In this document: positions 50,566-59,592 of the stretch, piece after piece
Layout of the letters: the number at the start of each line of letters is the position of its first letter
Position numbering within the stretch: position 1 is the first letter of the stretch
DNA from: Sva-07 sp963716095
GTDB taxonomy: Bacteria; Actinomycetota; Acidimicrobiia; Acidimicrobiales; Ilumatobacteraceae
Direction: 5' to 3'
Length of the DNA: 64,000 nt
NCBI GenBank assembly: GCA_963716095.1
Contig: CAVQSV010000011.1
Span: 62,001 to 126,000, forward strand
Translations under genes and position numbers: made by a program
Notes under the pieces: model-generated
Databases searched by the model: none
Told to the model about the DNA's origin: nothing
What the model saw: only the letters and a program-made list of their open reading frames with translations

Positions 50566-52037
50566 GCTGGCTCCAGTGCGGCACGGAGCGCGATGCCGTC
50601 GGTTTCGATGATCTCCACGACCCGGGGAAGGTCGCCAATGGTCAGCCCGTCGAGGAATCGTCCCTCGTCGGACAGGCACACGTCGGGCAGCAAGTAGCGG
50701 TGCCCCTCGGGTTGTGCGGCGAGTGTCCGGCTCACGTCTTCGCCCGTCATCAAGCCGGTCACCCCGGTGTTCCCACCGAAGAACTCGTTGCGCACCGCGA
50801 TGACTCGGACGTCGTCGCGATCGATCGAGTCGACGAGCGGTGAGATCACCGGTGCGCCCAGTTCGCCGGTGAGGATGCCGATCGGCGCAGTCCGGCGGGG
50901 CCGAAGCGAGATCGAGGCGCTCCCCTCGGCGACGTCGCTTGCGCATGGCGTGCTCGTGCGGAGCCCGGTGTATGCAGCCGGGTTCGGTGGAGCGTCGACC
51001 GCGGCGAAGAAGCCGCGTCGCACGCCGGTGGCGTCGGCGGTGCGACCCTGGAACTCGGCTTCGAACGTGCGAGCCATCCCGATGCCGTCCTCGTGCATGG
51101 GAAAGCCGTCATAGCGCTCGGCCGGCGGGAACGGGCGCTGTGCCATCAGGTAGTACTCGTCGGCGGCGTAGACCATCCGCTTGCCGAGCGTTGCCGCGAA
51201 GACGTCCTGCCAGTCGGCGACGATGTCGACCACGGCCTGCGCCTCTTCGGTGGTGTGGAACCGCATGGCGGCCTCACCGTTGAACTTCGAGATGCCGAGC
51301 GGGACGACGGCGACCGAGTCGAGTTCCGGAAAGCGATCGAGGATGCCTGCCATCGTGTCGGCGAGCACGGCGCCGTCGTTGACGCCGGGGCACACCACGA
51401 TCTGGCCGCGGACAGCGATGTCGTGATCGAGCAGTGCACGCAACCAACGCAGGCTCATCGCGCCGCGCTGGTTCTTGAGCATCTGGCTGCGCACGTCGGG
51501 GTCGGTGGCGTGGATGCTGACGTGGAGTGGTGAGAGGCGCTCGGTGATCACCCGTTCGAGATCGGCCTCGGTGAAACGAGTCAGCGTGGTGAAGTTGCCG
51601 TACAGGAACGACAAGCGGTAGTCGTCGTCCTTCAGGTACAGGCTTCGCCGCATGCCCTTCGGCAACTGGTAGATGAAGCAGAACTCGCAGTGGTTGTCGC
51701 AGGTGCGGACCCGGTCGAACACTGCGCTCGACACGTCGACACCGAGCGGTTCGCCGGCGCGCTTCTCGACGGAGAACGCCAGATCGAGACCGCCACGGGA
51801 GACGTCGAGTTCGACATCGGCCTCGTCGGCAGCCATCTGCCATTCGATGATGTCGCGGGGCACCTCGCCGTTGATCCGGACGATCTCGTCACCGGCCAGC
51901 ACACCGACCTCGGCGGCCGGGGACCCCGCAGTGACCGACACGACCACGGGAGCGAGCGAGCGCGACGGCGCTGCTCGCTGGATCTCGTGCTCGCTGGCAC
52001 GGCGGTCGTCACTCAGGACGCGGGTGGTGTCGGACAT
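50562..52037 (-). CDS. DUF512 radical-SAM protein with N-terminal PDZ domain
   Basis: A 491-residue FeS protein. A PDZ-like N-domain (VVSVTAGSPAAEVGVLAGDE, IVRINGEVPRD) precedes the radical-SAM core CDNHCEFCFIYQLPKGMRRS (C-x3-C-x2-C), and the DUF512 C-domain has LTGELGAPVISPLVDSIDRD, FFGGNTGVTGLMTGED and LPDVCLSDEGRFLDG. The biochemical role of the family is not settled. It is translationally coupled to der; the start ATG 52037 is divergent from ispH. Confidence 0.92.
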   Translation of the reverse strand: MSDTTRVLSDDRRASEHEIQRAAPSRSLAPVVVSVTAGSPAAEVGVLAGDEIVRINGEVPRDIIEWQMAADEADVELDVSRGGLDLAFSVEKRAGEPLGVDVSSAVFDRVRTCDNHCEFCFIYQLPKGMRRSLYLKDDDYRLSFLYGNFTTLTRFTEADLERVITERLSPLHVSIHATDPDVRSQMLKNQRGAMSLRWLRALLDHDIAVRGQIVVCPGVNDGAVLADTMAGILDRFPELDSVAVVPLGISKFNGEAAMRFHTTEEAQAVVDIVADWQDVFAATLGKRMVYAADEYYLMAQRPFPPAERYDGFPMHEDGIGMARTFEAEFQGRTADATGVRRGFFAAVDAPPNPAAYTGLRTSTPCASDVAEGSASISLRPRRTAPIGILTGELGAPVISPLVDSIDRDDVRVIAVRNEFFGGNTGVTGLMTGEDVSRTLAAQPEGHRYLLPDVCLSDEGRFLDGLTIGDLPRVVEIIETDGIALRAALEPA

Positions 52038-52084
52038 GGGTTCGTCAGGCTACCGGCGCGGTGTCGCGGGTAGCCTGGGATCGG

Positions 52085-53140
52085 ATGTCATCCACCAACA
52101 GCGACTCACGCGTCGAGCTGGTGCTCCTTGCGCAGCCCCGTGGGTTCTGTGCCGGAGTCGAAATGGCGATCAAGGCGCTTGCCTGGATGGTCCGGACCTT
52201 CCCGGCGCCCGTCTACTGCTACCACGAGATCGTCCACAACAAGCTGGTGGTCGACCGGTTCCGTGACCAGGGCGTCGTCTTCGTCGACGACATCGCGGAG
52301 GTGCCGGTCGGTAGCCCGATCATGTTGTCGGCGCACGGCTCGGCCCCCGAAGTGGTCGAAGCGGCGCGCAGCCGGGGCTCGTACGTCGTGGATTCGGTGT
52401 GCCCGCTGGTGACCAAGGTGCACCACGAAGTGAAGGTGCGTGCCGGCAAGGGCTACCGCATCGTGTACGTCGGACACGTCGGCCACGAAGAGGCGATCGG
52501 CACGATGGCAGTGGCCCCGGACGCGATCGATCGGGTCGAATCGGTCGACGAAGTCGACGCGCTCGAGCCATCGGAGCAACCGGTGGCGCTCCTGGCGCAG
52601 ACGACCCTGTCACACCGCGACTGGGAGGGCGTCGCCGTTCGTGTCAAGGAACGGTTCCCCGATGTCTGGACTCCGGGGCGGAGCGACCTGTGCTTCGCCA
52701 CCACCAACAGGCAGGCGGCGCTGATGGAGCTCGCACACCGATGCGACATCGTCGTGGTCATCGGCTCCGCCAACTCGTCGAACACCCGTGCACTCGAGCA
52801 GCTCGCCCGTGAGGAAGGCTGTGAGCAGGTCTATCGAATCAATTCGGTCGACGAGCTGCCCGCCGACCTCACCGGCATCGTGGGCGTCACCGCCGGCGCC
52901 TCGGCGCCCGAAGAGTTGGTCGACGAGGTGCTGGACTTCCTCGCCCCGGCTGGCGGCATCGAACTGGTCGACGTGACCGAAGAGGACGAGTACTTCCCGC
53001 CCCCTCGGAACATTCGCGAGTTGCAGGGATCGATCGAGGCGGCGTCGACGGTGCTGCTCGGTGGCAGCCTGCTCGATCGGCCCGGCATGGACGACCGCAG
53101 CCTCGGCGCCAGCGACGTCCTCGCCAGCCTCAATCGCTGA
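52085..53140 (+). CDS. ispH: 4-hydroxy-3-methylbut-2-enyl diphosphate reductase
   Basis: Last enzyme of the MEP isoprenoid pathway (LytB/IspH), 351 residues. The three cluster Cys are in QPRGFCAGVEMAIKA, SVCPLVTKVHHE and SDLCFATTNRQAAL. VYVGHVGHEEAIGTM and VVIGSANSSNTRAL are further family blocks; HGSAPEV and the E in TKVHHEV fit the active site. ATG 52085 gives the usual N-terminus. Two palindromic repeats follow the stop. Confidence 0.97.
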   Translation: MSSTNSDSRVELVLLAQPRGFCAGVEMAIKALAWMVRTFPAPVYCYHEIVHNKLVVDRFRDQGVVFVDDIAEVPVGSPIMLSAHGSAPEVVEAARSRGSYVVDSVCPLVTKVHHEVKVRAGKGYRIVYVGHVGHEEAIGTMAVAPDAIDRVESVDEVDALEPSEQPVALLAQTTLSHRDWEGVAVRVKERFPDVWTPGRSDLCFATTNRQAALMELAHRCDIVVVIGSANSSNTRALEQLAREEGCEQVYRINSVDELPADLTGIVGVTAGASAPEELVDEVLDFLAPAGGIELVDVTEEDEYFPPPRNIRELQGSIEAASTVLLGGSLLDRPGMDDRSLGASDVLASLNR

Positions 53141-53157
53141 CGCGTCAACCCGGCGAG

Positions 53158-53197
53158 CGGTGAGCGAACGGACCGGATACGGCCACTTCGCTCATCG
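53158..53197. repeat. 40-bp palindromic repeat, copy A
   Basis: CGGTGAGCGAA...TTCGCTCATCG, one mismatch from the perfect 11-bp inverted ends seen in the other copies, followed in tandem by copy B with a shared flank (GTCAACCCGGCG). It lies between the converging ispH and acyl-CoA dehydrogenase genes. Confidence 0.85.
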
Positions 53198-53216
53198 GTG
53201 ACAGTCAACCCGGCGG

Positions 53217-53256
53217 CGATGAGCGAACGGACCGGATACGGCCACTTCGCTCATCG
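53217..53256. repeat. 40-bp palindromic repeat, copy B
   Basis: CGATGAGCGAA and TTCGCTCATCG are perfect 11-bp inverted ends around an 18-base centre identical to copy A (CGGACCGGATACGGCCAC). Confidence 0.88.
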
Positions 53257-53264
53257 CTCTCGGG

Positions 53265-54476
53265 TCAGCTGCGTGGCACCTCGGACCAGGGCTTGTCGCG
53301 GTCGACACGGATGTCGCCGGGCAGGCCCAGGACCCGTTCGCCGAGGATGTTCTTCATCACTTCGGTGGTGCCGCCCTCGATCGAGTTCGCGCGGCTGCGC
53401 AGGAACGCCTTCTGCAGGGTGTCGGAGCCCATTGCGGTCTCGGGACGAATCATCTCGTAGCTGCCGTAGAGGAGACCATCGGCGCCCATCAGGTTGATGA
53501 CCTCGTCGTAGATGTCCTTGTTCAGATCGGCCGACGCCATCTTGCCGATCGACCCCTCGGGCCCGGGGTCGCCCATCTTGCGGTTCTGGTTCGCTCGGAT
53601 GTTGGTGAGACGCAGCACCTCGGCTCGTGCCCACAGCTTCATCACCTCGTCGAGTTCGGCCGCACCCTTCGCCGACTCGGGCAGCTGCTGCCACGTCTGC
53701 ACCAGCGCCGAGATCGTGCCCGAGCCCCGTGTGGGGATCGTGCCGCCGATCGACACCCGCTCGTTCATCAGCGTCGTGAGCGACACGCGCCAGCCGTCTC
53801 CGGCACCGCCGAGCATCTCGGCATCGGGGATGCGGGTGTCGGAGAAGAAGACCTCGTTGAACTCGGCTTCACCGGTCATCTGACGAAGCGGGCGGATCTC
53901 CACCGTCGGATCCTCCATGTCGACCACGAACGCAGTGAGACCGGCGTGCTTGACAGCGTTGGGATCTGTGCGGACGACGAGCAGACCCCACTTGGACAGG
54001 TGGGCCAACGTGGTCCAGACCTTCTGGCCGTTGACGATCCACTCTTCGCCATCTTGGATTCCGGTGGACGACAACCCGGCGAAGTCGGAGCCGGACCCGG
54101 GCTCGGAGAAGAGCTGACACCAGATCTCCTCACCGGTGAACAGCGGGCGGAGGTAGCGCTGCTTCTGGTCGTCGCTCCCCCACGCCACCACGGTCGGACC
54201 GGTCATGCCGTGCCCGATCGGGTTGCGGTACATCGGATTCGGTGCGCCCTCGGCGTACACCCGCTCGTTGATCAGCTTCTGCAGCTTCGGATTCAGGCCG
54301 AGTCCGCCGTGACCCTCCGGAAAGTGCACCCAGGCGAGGCCGCGGTCGAACTGTTGGCCGAGGAACTCCTTCGGCTCGGTGGTCGCTGGCGGGAACGCAG
54401 TGAGGAGCTCGTCGACGAGTGCACTGACGCGCTGTTCGTCGGCGGTCAGTTCGGTGCTGCTGTCGGTCATCGTCAT
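53265..54476 (-). CDS. Acyl-CoA dehydrogenase (FadE-type)
   Basis: FAD enzyme of 403 residues. Motifs: CQLFSEPGSGSDFAGLSST, WIVNGQKVWTTLAHLSKWGL, RMTGEAEFNEVFFSDTRIPD-type region and the C-terminal SIEGGTTEVMKNILGERVLG. The C-terminal sequence is that of actinobacterial FadE proteins, some of which act as heteromers on steroid or side-chain CoA esters. The catalytic acid cannot be assigned without alignment. Its stop lies in the repeat region next to ispH. Confidence 0.9.
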   Translation of the reverse strand: MTMTDSSTELTADEQRVSALVDELLTAFPPATTEPKEFLGQQFDRGLAWVHFPEGHGGLGLNPKLQKLINERVYAEGAPNPMYRNPIGHGMTGPTVVAWGSDDQKQRYLRPLFTGEEIWCQLFSEPGSGSDFAGLSSTGIQDGEEWIVNGQKVWTTLAHLSKWGLLVVRTDPNAVKHAGLTAFVVDMEDPTVEIRPLRQMTGEAEFNEVFFSDTRIPDAEMLGGAGDGWRVSLTTLMNERVSIGGTIPTRGSGTISALVQTWQQLPESAKGAAELDEVMKLWARAEVLRLTNIRANQNRKMGDPGPEGSIGKMASADLNKDIYDEVINLMGADGLLYGSYEMIRPETAMGSDTLQKAFLRSRANSIEGGTTEVMKNILGERVLGLPGDIRVDRDKPWSEVPRS

Positions 54477-54545
54477 GGACGCTCACCGTACTTTCCGTGG
54501 GTGACCCGGATCCTGTCGAGCGAGTACGACCGAACCGGCGTCGAG

Positions 54546-54585
54546 CGATGAGCGAAGCGACCGAATACGGCCAGTTCGCTCATCG
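54546..54585. repeat. 40-bp palindromic repeat, copy C
   Basis: CGATGAGCGAA...TTCGCTCATCG with the centre GCGACCGAATACGGCCAG. It lies between the acyl-CoA dehydrogenase and SirB1-like genes, both on the minus strand. Confidence 0.87.
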
Positions 54586-54590
54586 CTGGA

Positions 54591-55265
54591 TCAGTTGAAG
54601 ACGGCAGCCGAGGAAGTGATCTCGGCGGCTTCGAGTTCGGCGAGTTCGGGGACCGCGCCCCGCATGTCCATCACGATCGCGAGCCGCACTGCGTCGGAAC
54701 GTCCGGCGAACACGCTCTTGAGGTTGTTGAGCATGCGGATCACGATGTCGCGGTTCGAGGTGGGCGCCAGGAACTGCTCGTTCCACGGCACCTGACCGCT
54801 CGTCACGTGCTCGAACAGCGAGCGAACGTCGGCACGGTCGAGGCGTCGGCCACCGTCGAAGGGGTCGAAGAACGCGTTCTCGTCACCGGCGACCCGCACG
54901 AGGAAGTGCGCCGGGAGACCGACTCCCACCAGGTCGACGTCGACGCGGCGAGCGACCTCGATCATCAGCACCGACAGGCTGATCGGGATGCCGATGCGAC
55001 GCTCGATCACCCGGTCGAGACACGAGTTTCGCCAGTCGTAGTAGGCAGTGCGGTTTCCGGTGAAGTGCTCGGTGGAGAAGAGGTGCCGCGCAACAGCCTC
55101 GGGCGTCGCCCCTTCGCATCCCGCCGCGAACGAGTCGAGGGCGGCCAGCCACACGTCTTCGTCCAGCCCGGGCTGCAGCGCCGTCGAAATCAGCAGCGCA
55201 GCCTCGTCGAGCGGAACCGCGGTGCCGCCACGCTGCATGATCTCGGCGAAGCGTGCTCGGACCAT
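54591..55265 (-). CDS. SirB1/transglutaminase-like family protein
   Basis: A 224-residue protein with the transglutaminase-like SirB1 core: AYYDWRNSCLDRVIERRIGI, PISLSVLMIEVARRVDVDLV, GVGLPAHFLVRVAGDENAFF and FDGGRRLDRADV. The G-I-P-I-S-L and P-x-H-F-L-V blocks are family hallmarks; a Cys at the nucleophile position is present in RNSCLDRV, although in many homologues it is not catalytic. ATG 55265, divergent from the acyl-CoA ligase gene (57 bases between starts). Role unknown. Confidence 0.88.
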   Translation of the reverse strand: MVRARFAEIMQRGGTAVPLDEAALLISTALQPGLDEDVWLAALDSFAAGCEGATPEAVARHLFSTEHFTGNRTAYYDWRNSCLDRVIERRIGIPISLSVLMIEVARRVDVDLVGVGLPAHFLVRVAGDENAFFDPFDGGRRLDRADVRSLFEHVTSGQVPWNEQFLAPTSNRDIVIRMLNNLKSVFAGRSDAVRLAIVMDMRGAVPELAELEAAEITSSAAVFN

Positions 55266-55322
55266 GGAGGAACCGTAGCGCCGCCATGCGTCGAAGGAGT
55301 CGAGTCGGCTACGTTGCCCGCC

Positions 55323-56877
55323 ATGTTCCCAGGCGCACATCTCGACACCCACGGCGACAAGCCAGCACTGATCATGGGCGGTTCCGGCTTCACCCAGACC
55401 TACCGCGAGCTCGACGCGGCAGCGAACCGGCTCAGCCGACTGCTGCGATCTGCCGGGCTGCAGCCCGGCGACCACATCGCCATCTGCATGGAGAACCACG
55501 ACCGCTACCTCGAGATCGTGTGGGGATGCCACTACGCCGGGCTCGTCTACACCTGTGCCTCGTCACGGCTGACCAGCCACGAACTCGAGTACATCATCAA
55601 CGACTGCGGTGCTCGGGCGTACATCACCTCCAAGTACAAGGCCGACCAGGCGATCGAGATCATCGACGCCACACCGAACGTCGAGCTGCGGCTGATGGTC
55701 GACGGCACCGTCGCCGGCTACGAGAGCTACGAGAAGCGCAGTTGCCGAACAGTCGCCCGAGCCCCTCGACGAAGCCCGGGTCGCCGGGCTCGACATGCTC
55801 TACTCGTCGGGCACCACCGGCATGCCCAAGGGCATCACACGGGCCTTCCCGAACGAGCCGCTCGACGCCTCCCCCGGCGCGGTGCAGGGGTTGCTGCAAC
55901 TGCTCTTCGGGATGGACGACACCAAGCGGTACCTCTCGCCAGCGCCCTTCTACCACGCTGCTCCGTTGCGCTTCTGCCTTGCAGTTCACGCGATCGGGTC
56001 CACCATCGTGGCGATGGAGCACTTCGATGCCGAGGAGTACCTGTCGCTCGTCGACCAGTACGACATCACCCACAGCCAAGTCGTGCCGACCATGTTCGTG
56101 CGCATGCTCAAGCTGCCCGAGGAGACCCGCAACAAGTACGACGTGTCGTCCTTGGAAACGGTGATCCACGCCGCCGCGCCGTGCCCTGCGCCGGTCAAGA
56201 AGCAGATGATCGAGTGGTTCGGCCCCGTGATCCACGAGTACTACGCCGGCAGCGAAGGCAACGGCTTCGTCTACTGCAACAGTGAGAGCTGGCTCGCCCA
56301 CGAAGGCACCGTCGGCCAGCCGATCGTCGGCGTGCTGCACATCGTCGGCGAGGACGGCGAAGAGGTTGCCCAAGGCGAATCCGGCACCGTCTACTTCGAG
56401 AGCGAAGCCGAGTTCGAATACCACAACGACCCGGAGAAGACGGCGGCTTCACGGCATTCGAAGGGTTGGACCACGCTCGGCGACGTCGGCTATCTCGACG
56501 CCGACGGCTTCCTCTACCTCACCGATCGCAAGGCGTACATGATCATCTCCGGCGGGGTGAACATCTACCCACAGGAGGCCGAGAACATCCTGGTGACCCA
56601 CCCGAAGGTGCTCGACGTCGCCGTGTTCGGGGTGCCGAACGACGACTTCGGCGAAGAGGTCAAGGCCGTCGTCCACCCGGTCGAGATGCCCGCCGACGAC
56701 GCTGCGGCATCTGCGCTCGCTTCGGAGCTGATCCAGTTCTGCCGCACCGAACTCGCTGACGTGAAGTGCCCGCGATCGATCGACTTCCGCGAAGAACTCC
56801 CCCGCCACCCGACCGGCAAGCTCTACAAGCGCCTGCTCAAGGACGAGTACTGGAAGGAAGCGGGCCGCTCGATCTGA
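55323..56877 (+). CDS. Acyl-CoA synthetase (AMP-forming), one frameshift
   Basis: Adenylate-forming ligase of about 518 codons in two frames. The N-part begins MFPGAHLDTHGDKPALIMGG; the C-part holds the P-loop LYSSGTTGMPKGITR, YYAGSEGNG, TLGDVGYLDADGFLYLTDRK and the terminal HPTGKLYKRLLKDEYWK with the catalytic Lys. The break lies at about C55737, where removing one base joins YESYEK with AVAEQSPEPLDEARVAGLD. It probably activates a fatty acid or ring-derived acid; the neighbouring acyl-CoA dehydrogenase fits a catabolic or remodelling pathway. Confidence 0.88.
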
Positions 56878-56892
56878 GTCCCAGCCCCTCAC

Positions 56893-56932
56893 CGATGAGC
56901 GAACCCACCACATCTGCGGGTTTCGCTCATCG
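56893..56932. repeat. 40-bp palindromic repeat, copy D
   Basis: CGATGAGCGAA...TTCGCTCATCG with the most divergent centre (CCCACCACATCTGCGGGT). It lies between the ligase and GDPD genes on the plus strand. Confidence 0.8.
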
Positions 56933-56990
56933 CTGACGGGTTGGCCTGCCACAACCCGTCGAACGCCATCGGCTTCGCTACGGTCGAGAC

Positions 56991-57770
56991 GTGACCACGA
57001 TGCACCCGTATCTCGACTGGCCGGGTCCGATCCCCTTCGCCCATCGTGGCGGAACGAGCGCTGCCCCGGAGAACACGATGCCGGCGTTCGAGCACGCCGT
57101 CTCGCTCGGCTACCGCCACCTCGAGACCGACGTGCATCTGAGTGCCGACGGAGTCTTGATGGCGTTCCACGACCCCGACCTGTCGCGTACCTGCGGTGTC
57201 GACGGCCACATCGCTGACATGACCGCTGAGGAACTCGCCGCGGTCCGGGTCGACGGGCGGGCATCCATTCCGCTGATGAGCGAACTCCTCGAGCGATTCA
57301 GCGACGTCCGTTTCAACATCGACTGCAAGTCGGATGCGGCAGCGGGTCCGCTGGCGGCGCTGATCCGGCGGTACGAAGCGATCGACCGGGTGTGCCTCGG
57401 CGCATTCAGTCATGCCCGCCTCACCAAGCTGCGCACGCTGCTCGGACCCGAACTGCTGTCGTGCACCAGCCCGCAGGAGGTGGCATCGCTTCGCCTCGTC
57501 GGCCGGATGTCCGGACACGCCCTCCGGGTCGCCCAGGTGCCGGTGAGCTACGGAGCTCCCAGCGGGCCGAAGGGCATCACCGTCGTCAATGAACGGTTCG
57601 TTCGCAACGCCCACCGTCGTGGGGTCCCCGTACACGTGTGGACGATCGACGATCCCGTCGAGATGCACCGGCTGCTCGACCTCGGGGTGGACGGGATCAT
57701 GACCGATCAGCCCGAGGTGCTCCGCGACGTGCTCGTCGAACGCGACGAGTGGCACGGCCCGCCGACCTGA
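56991..57770 (+). CDS. Glycerophosphodiester phosphodiesterase family protein
   Basis: A 259-residue TIM barrel: FAHRGGTSAAPENTMPAFEH (H-R-G with Glu-Asn), HLETDVHLSADGVLMAFHD (E-x-D and catalytic His) and NIDCKSD match GDPD. No signal peptide, so it is cytoplasmic. GTG 56991 (VTTMHPYLDWPG) is the start; ATG 57000 is an alternative. Repeats lie on both sides. Confidence 0.93.
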   Translation: MTTMHPYLDWPGPIPFAHRGGTSAAPENTMPAFEHAVSLGYRHLETDVHLSADGVLMAFHDPDLSRTCGVDGHIADMTAEELAAVRVDGRASIPLMSELLERFSDVRFNIDCKSDAAAGPLAALIRRYEAIDRVCLGAFSHARLTKLRTLLGPELLSCTSPQEVASLRLVGRMSGHALRVAQVPVSYGAPSGPKGITVVNERFVRNAHRRGVPVHVWTIDDPVEMHRLLDLGVDGIMTDQPEVLRDVLVERDEWHGPPT

Positions 57771-57780
57771 AGTCGCTCGC

Positions 57781-57820
57781 CGATGAGCGAACGAACCAAA
57801 TGCGGCCACTTCGCTCATCG
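57781..57820. repeat. 40-bp palindromic repeat, copy E
   Basis: CGATGAGCGAA...TTCGCTCATCG with centre CGAACCAAATGCGGCCAC. It is followed after 21 bases by copy F; both lie downstream of the GDPD gene. Confidence 0.88.
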
Positions 57821-57841
57821 CCAGGAGAGACCCAGCGGCAG

Positions 57842-57881
57842 CGATGAGCGAACGAACCGAATGCGGCCACTTCGCTCATCG
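57842..57881. repeat. 40-bp palindromic repeat, copy F
   Basis: CGATGAGCGAA...TTCGCTCATCG with centre CGAACCGAATGCGGCCAC, one base different from copy E. It ends 52 bases before the next coding region. Confidence 0.88.
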
Positions 57882-57933
57882 CTTCTCGAGGTCGGCAGGG
57901 TCACGACACCGGTGACGACCTAACGTCGCACGC

Positions 57934-59544
57934 ATGTCGATCGCCACCCCTCGATCCACCGTCCGCGCCCCGCGCCACATGGTCGCCAGCGCCGACCAGT
58001 TGGCGACATCGGCCGGGTTGGCGATCTTCGCCCAGGGCGGCAACGCCGTCGATGCAGCCATCGCCACCAACGCCGCAATCGCCATCACCGCGCCGCACCT
58101 CTGCGGGATCGGCGGTGACCTCTTCGCGCTCATCCACATCGACGACCCGGCGAACCCGGACACCCCGGGCGAGACCTTCGCACTGAACGCATCCGGCCGA
58201 GCGGGCAAGGGCGCCGACGCCGCCGCCCTGCGAGCGGAGGGTCGAGCAGAGATGCCGTTCAAGCTCGACGTTCGCTCCGTGACGGTCCCAGGCTGCATCG
58301 ATGGATGGATTGCACTGCACGAACGATTCGGCTCGCTGCCGCTCGACGTGGTCCTCGCACCGGCCCGACGCCTGGCCGCTGAGGGATTTCCGGCGAGCCC
58401 CCTCCTCGTCGGGTCGCTTCGCCGCCTCGACGCGCCCAGCCGCCACAATCTGAGCGAGTTGGCGACGCAGGCGACGACGACGGGCGCCACCGTTCGCCGC
58501 CCTGGTGCTGCCCTCGTGCTTGCAGCGCTTCCCGTCAGCGGACGTGATGGCTTCTATCTCGGCGCGTTCGGCGACGGGCTGCTCGAACTCGGCGACGGCC
58601 TGTTCGACGCTGACGACCTCGGCACGGTGCAGGCCAACTGGGTCGAGCCGCTCACCACGAGCGCGTTCGGTGTCGACCTGCACACGATCGGCCCCAACTC
58701 GCAGGGCTACCTCACGCTCGGCGGCGCTCGCCTCGCCGAGCGACTCGACCTGCCGGACGACCCCGACGACGAGCGCTGGGCGCATCTCCTGATCGAGGCA
58801 GCCAGCGCAGCCGGGTTCGATCGACCCGATGCGCTGCACGAAGGAGCAGACGGTGGCGCGCTGCTCGATGCGATCGATCAGCGGCTCGACCTGATCGGTC
58901 TCGAACACGCGAGCCAGCGTCCGGCGCCGGGCGTCGATGGCGACACGACCTATCTCTGCACCGCCGGCATCGACCGCGACGGACGTCGTATCGGGGTGTC
59001 GCTGATCCAGTCCAACGCTTCAGGCTTCGGCAGCCACCTCGTCGAGCCGAACACCGGCATCAACCTCCACAACCGAGGAATCGGCTTCAACCTGATCGAC
59101 GGCCACCCGGCCGAGTTCGGCGCCGGCCGCCGCCCGCCCCACACGCTCTCCCCCGCCGTCGCCACGCAGTCGGGGCGTCTCGCCTCGGTGTTCGGCACGA
59201 TGGGCGGCGACGCCCAGCCACAGATCCTGCTGCAGATCGCAGCGCGCCTGTTCCACCACGGCCAGTCGCCGACCGCGGCGATCGACGCCGCCCGCTGGAT
59301 ACTCCACGGCCCCGACACCGGCTTCGACACCTGGACCGGCGCCGGCGGGCCGCTGGTCCACGTCGAGGGACACGCCCCGAGCCATTGGGTCGACGCCCTG
59401 GCTGCGCGAGGCCACCGCAGCGAGGAGCGTCCGGCCTGGGACTCCGGATTCGGCCACGCCCACGCCATCGTGGTCGAACCCTCGGGCATGTTCGCCGGCG
59501 CCGCCGACCCGCGAGCGGTGATCGGTTCCGCCGCAGGCGCCTGA
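57934..59544 (+). CDS. Gamma-glutamyltransferase-family protein
   Basis: Ntn-hydrolase of 536 residues in the GGT family. AIFAQGGNAVDAAIATNAAI and HLCGIGGDLFALIH are N-terminal hallmarks; SVTVPGCIDGWIALHERFG follows. GVDGDTTYLCTAGIDRDGR contains the Thr nucleophile at which the precursor would self-cleave, and SPAVATQSGRLASVFGTMGG matches the small subunit. No signal peptide, unlike periplasmic GGTs; the family also includes cephalosporin acylase-like and capsule enzymes, so the substrate is open. Confidence 0.9.
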   Translation: MSIATPRSTVRAPRHMVASADQLATSAGLAIFAQGGNAVDAAIATNAAIAITAPHLCGIGGDLFALIHIDDPANPDTPGETFALNASGRAGKGADAAALRAEGRAEMPFKLDVRSVTVPGCIDGWIALHERFGSLPLDVVLAPARRLAAEGFPASPLLVGSLRRLDAPSRHNLSELATQATTTGATVRRPGAALVLAALPVSGRDGFYLGAFGDGLLELGDGLFDADDLGTVQANWVEPLTTSAFGVDLHTIGPNSQGYLTLGGARLAERLDLPDDPDDERWAHLLIEAASAAGFDRPDALHEGADGGALLDAIDQRLDLIGLEHASQRPAPGVDGDTTYLCTAGIDRDGRRIGVSLIQSNASGFGSHLVEPNTGINLHNRGIGFNLIDGHPAEFGAGRRPPHTLSPAVATQSGRLASVFGTMGGDAQPQILLQIAARLFHHGQSPTAAIDAARWILHGPDTGFDTWTGAGGPLVHVEGHAPSHWVDALAARGHRSEERPAWDSGFGHAHAIVVEPSGMFAGAADPRAVIGSAAGA

Positions 59545-59592
59545 GGCAAGACGGTCTCCGCGGGCAACAAGGTCCAACGCGGCCGTTCCCGC

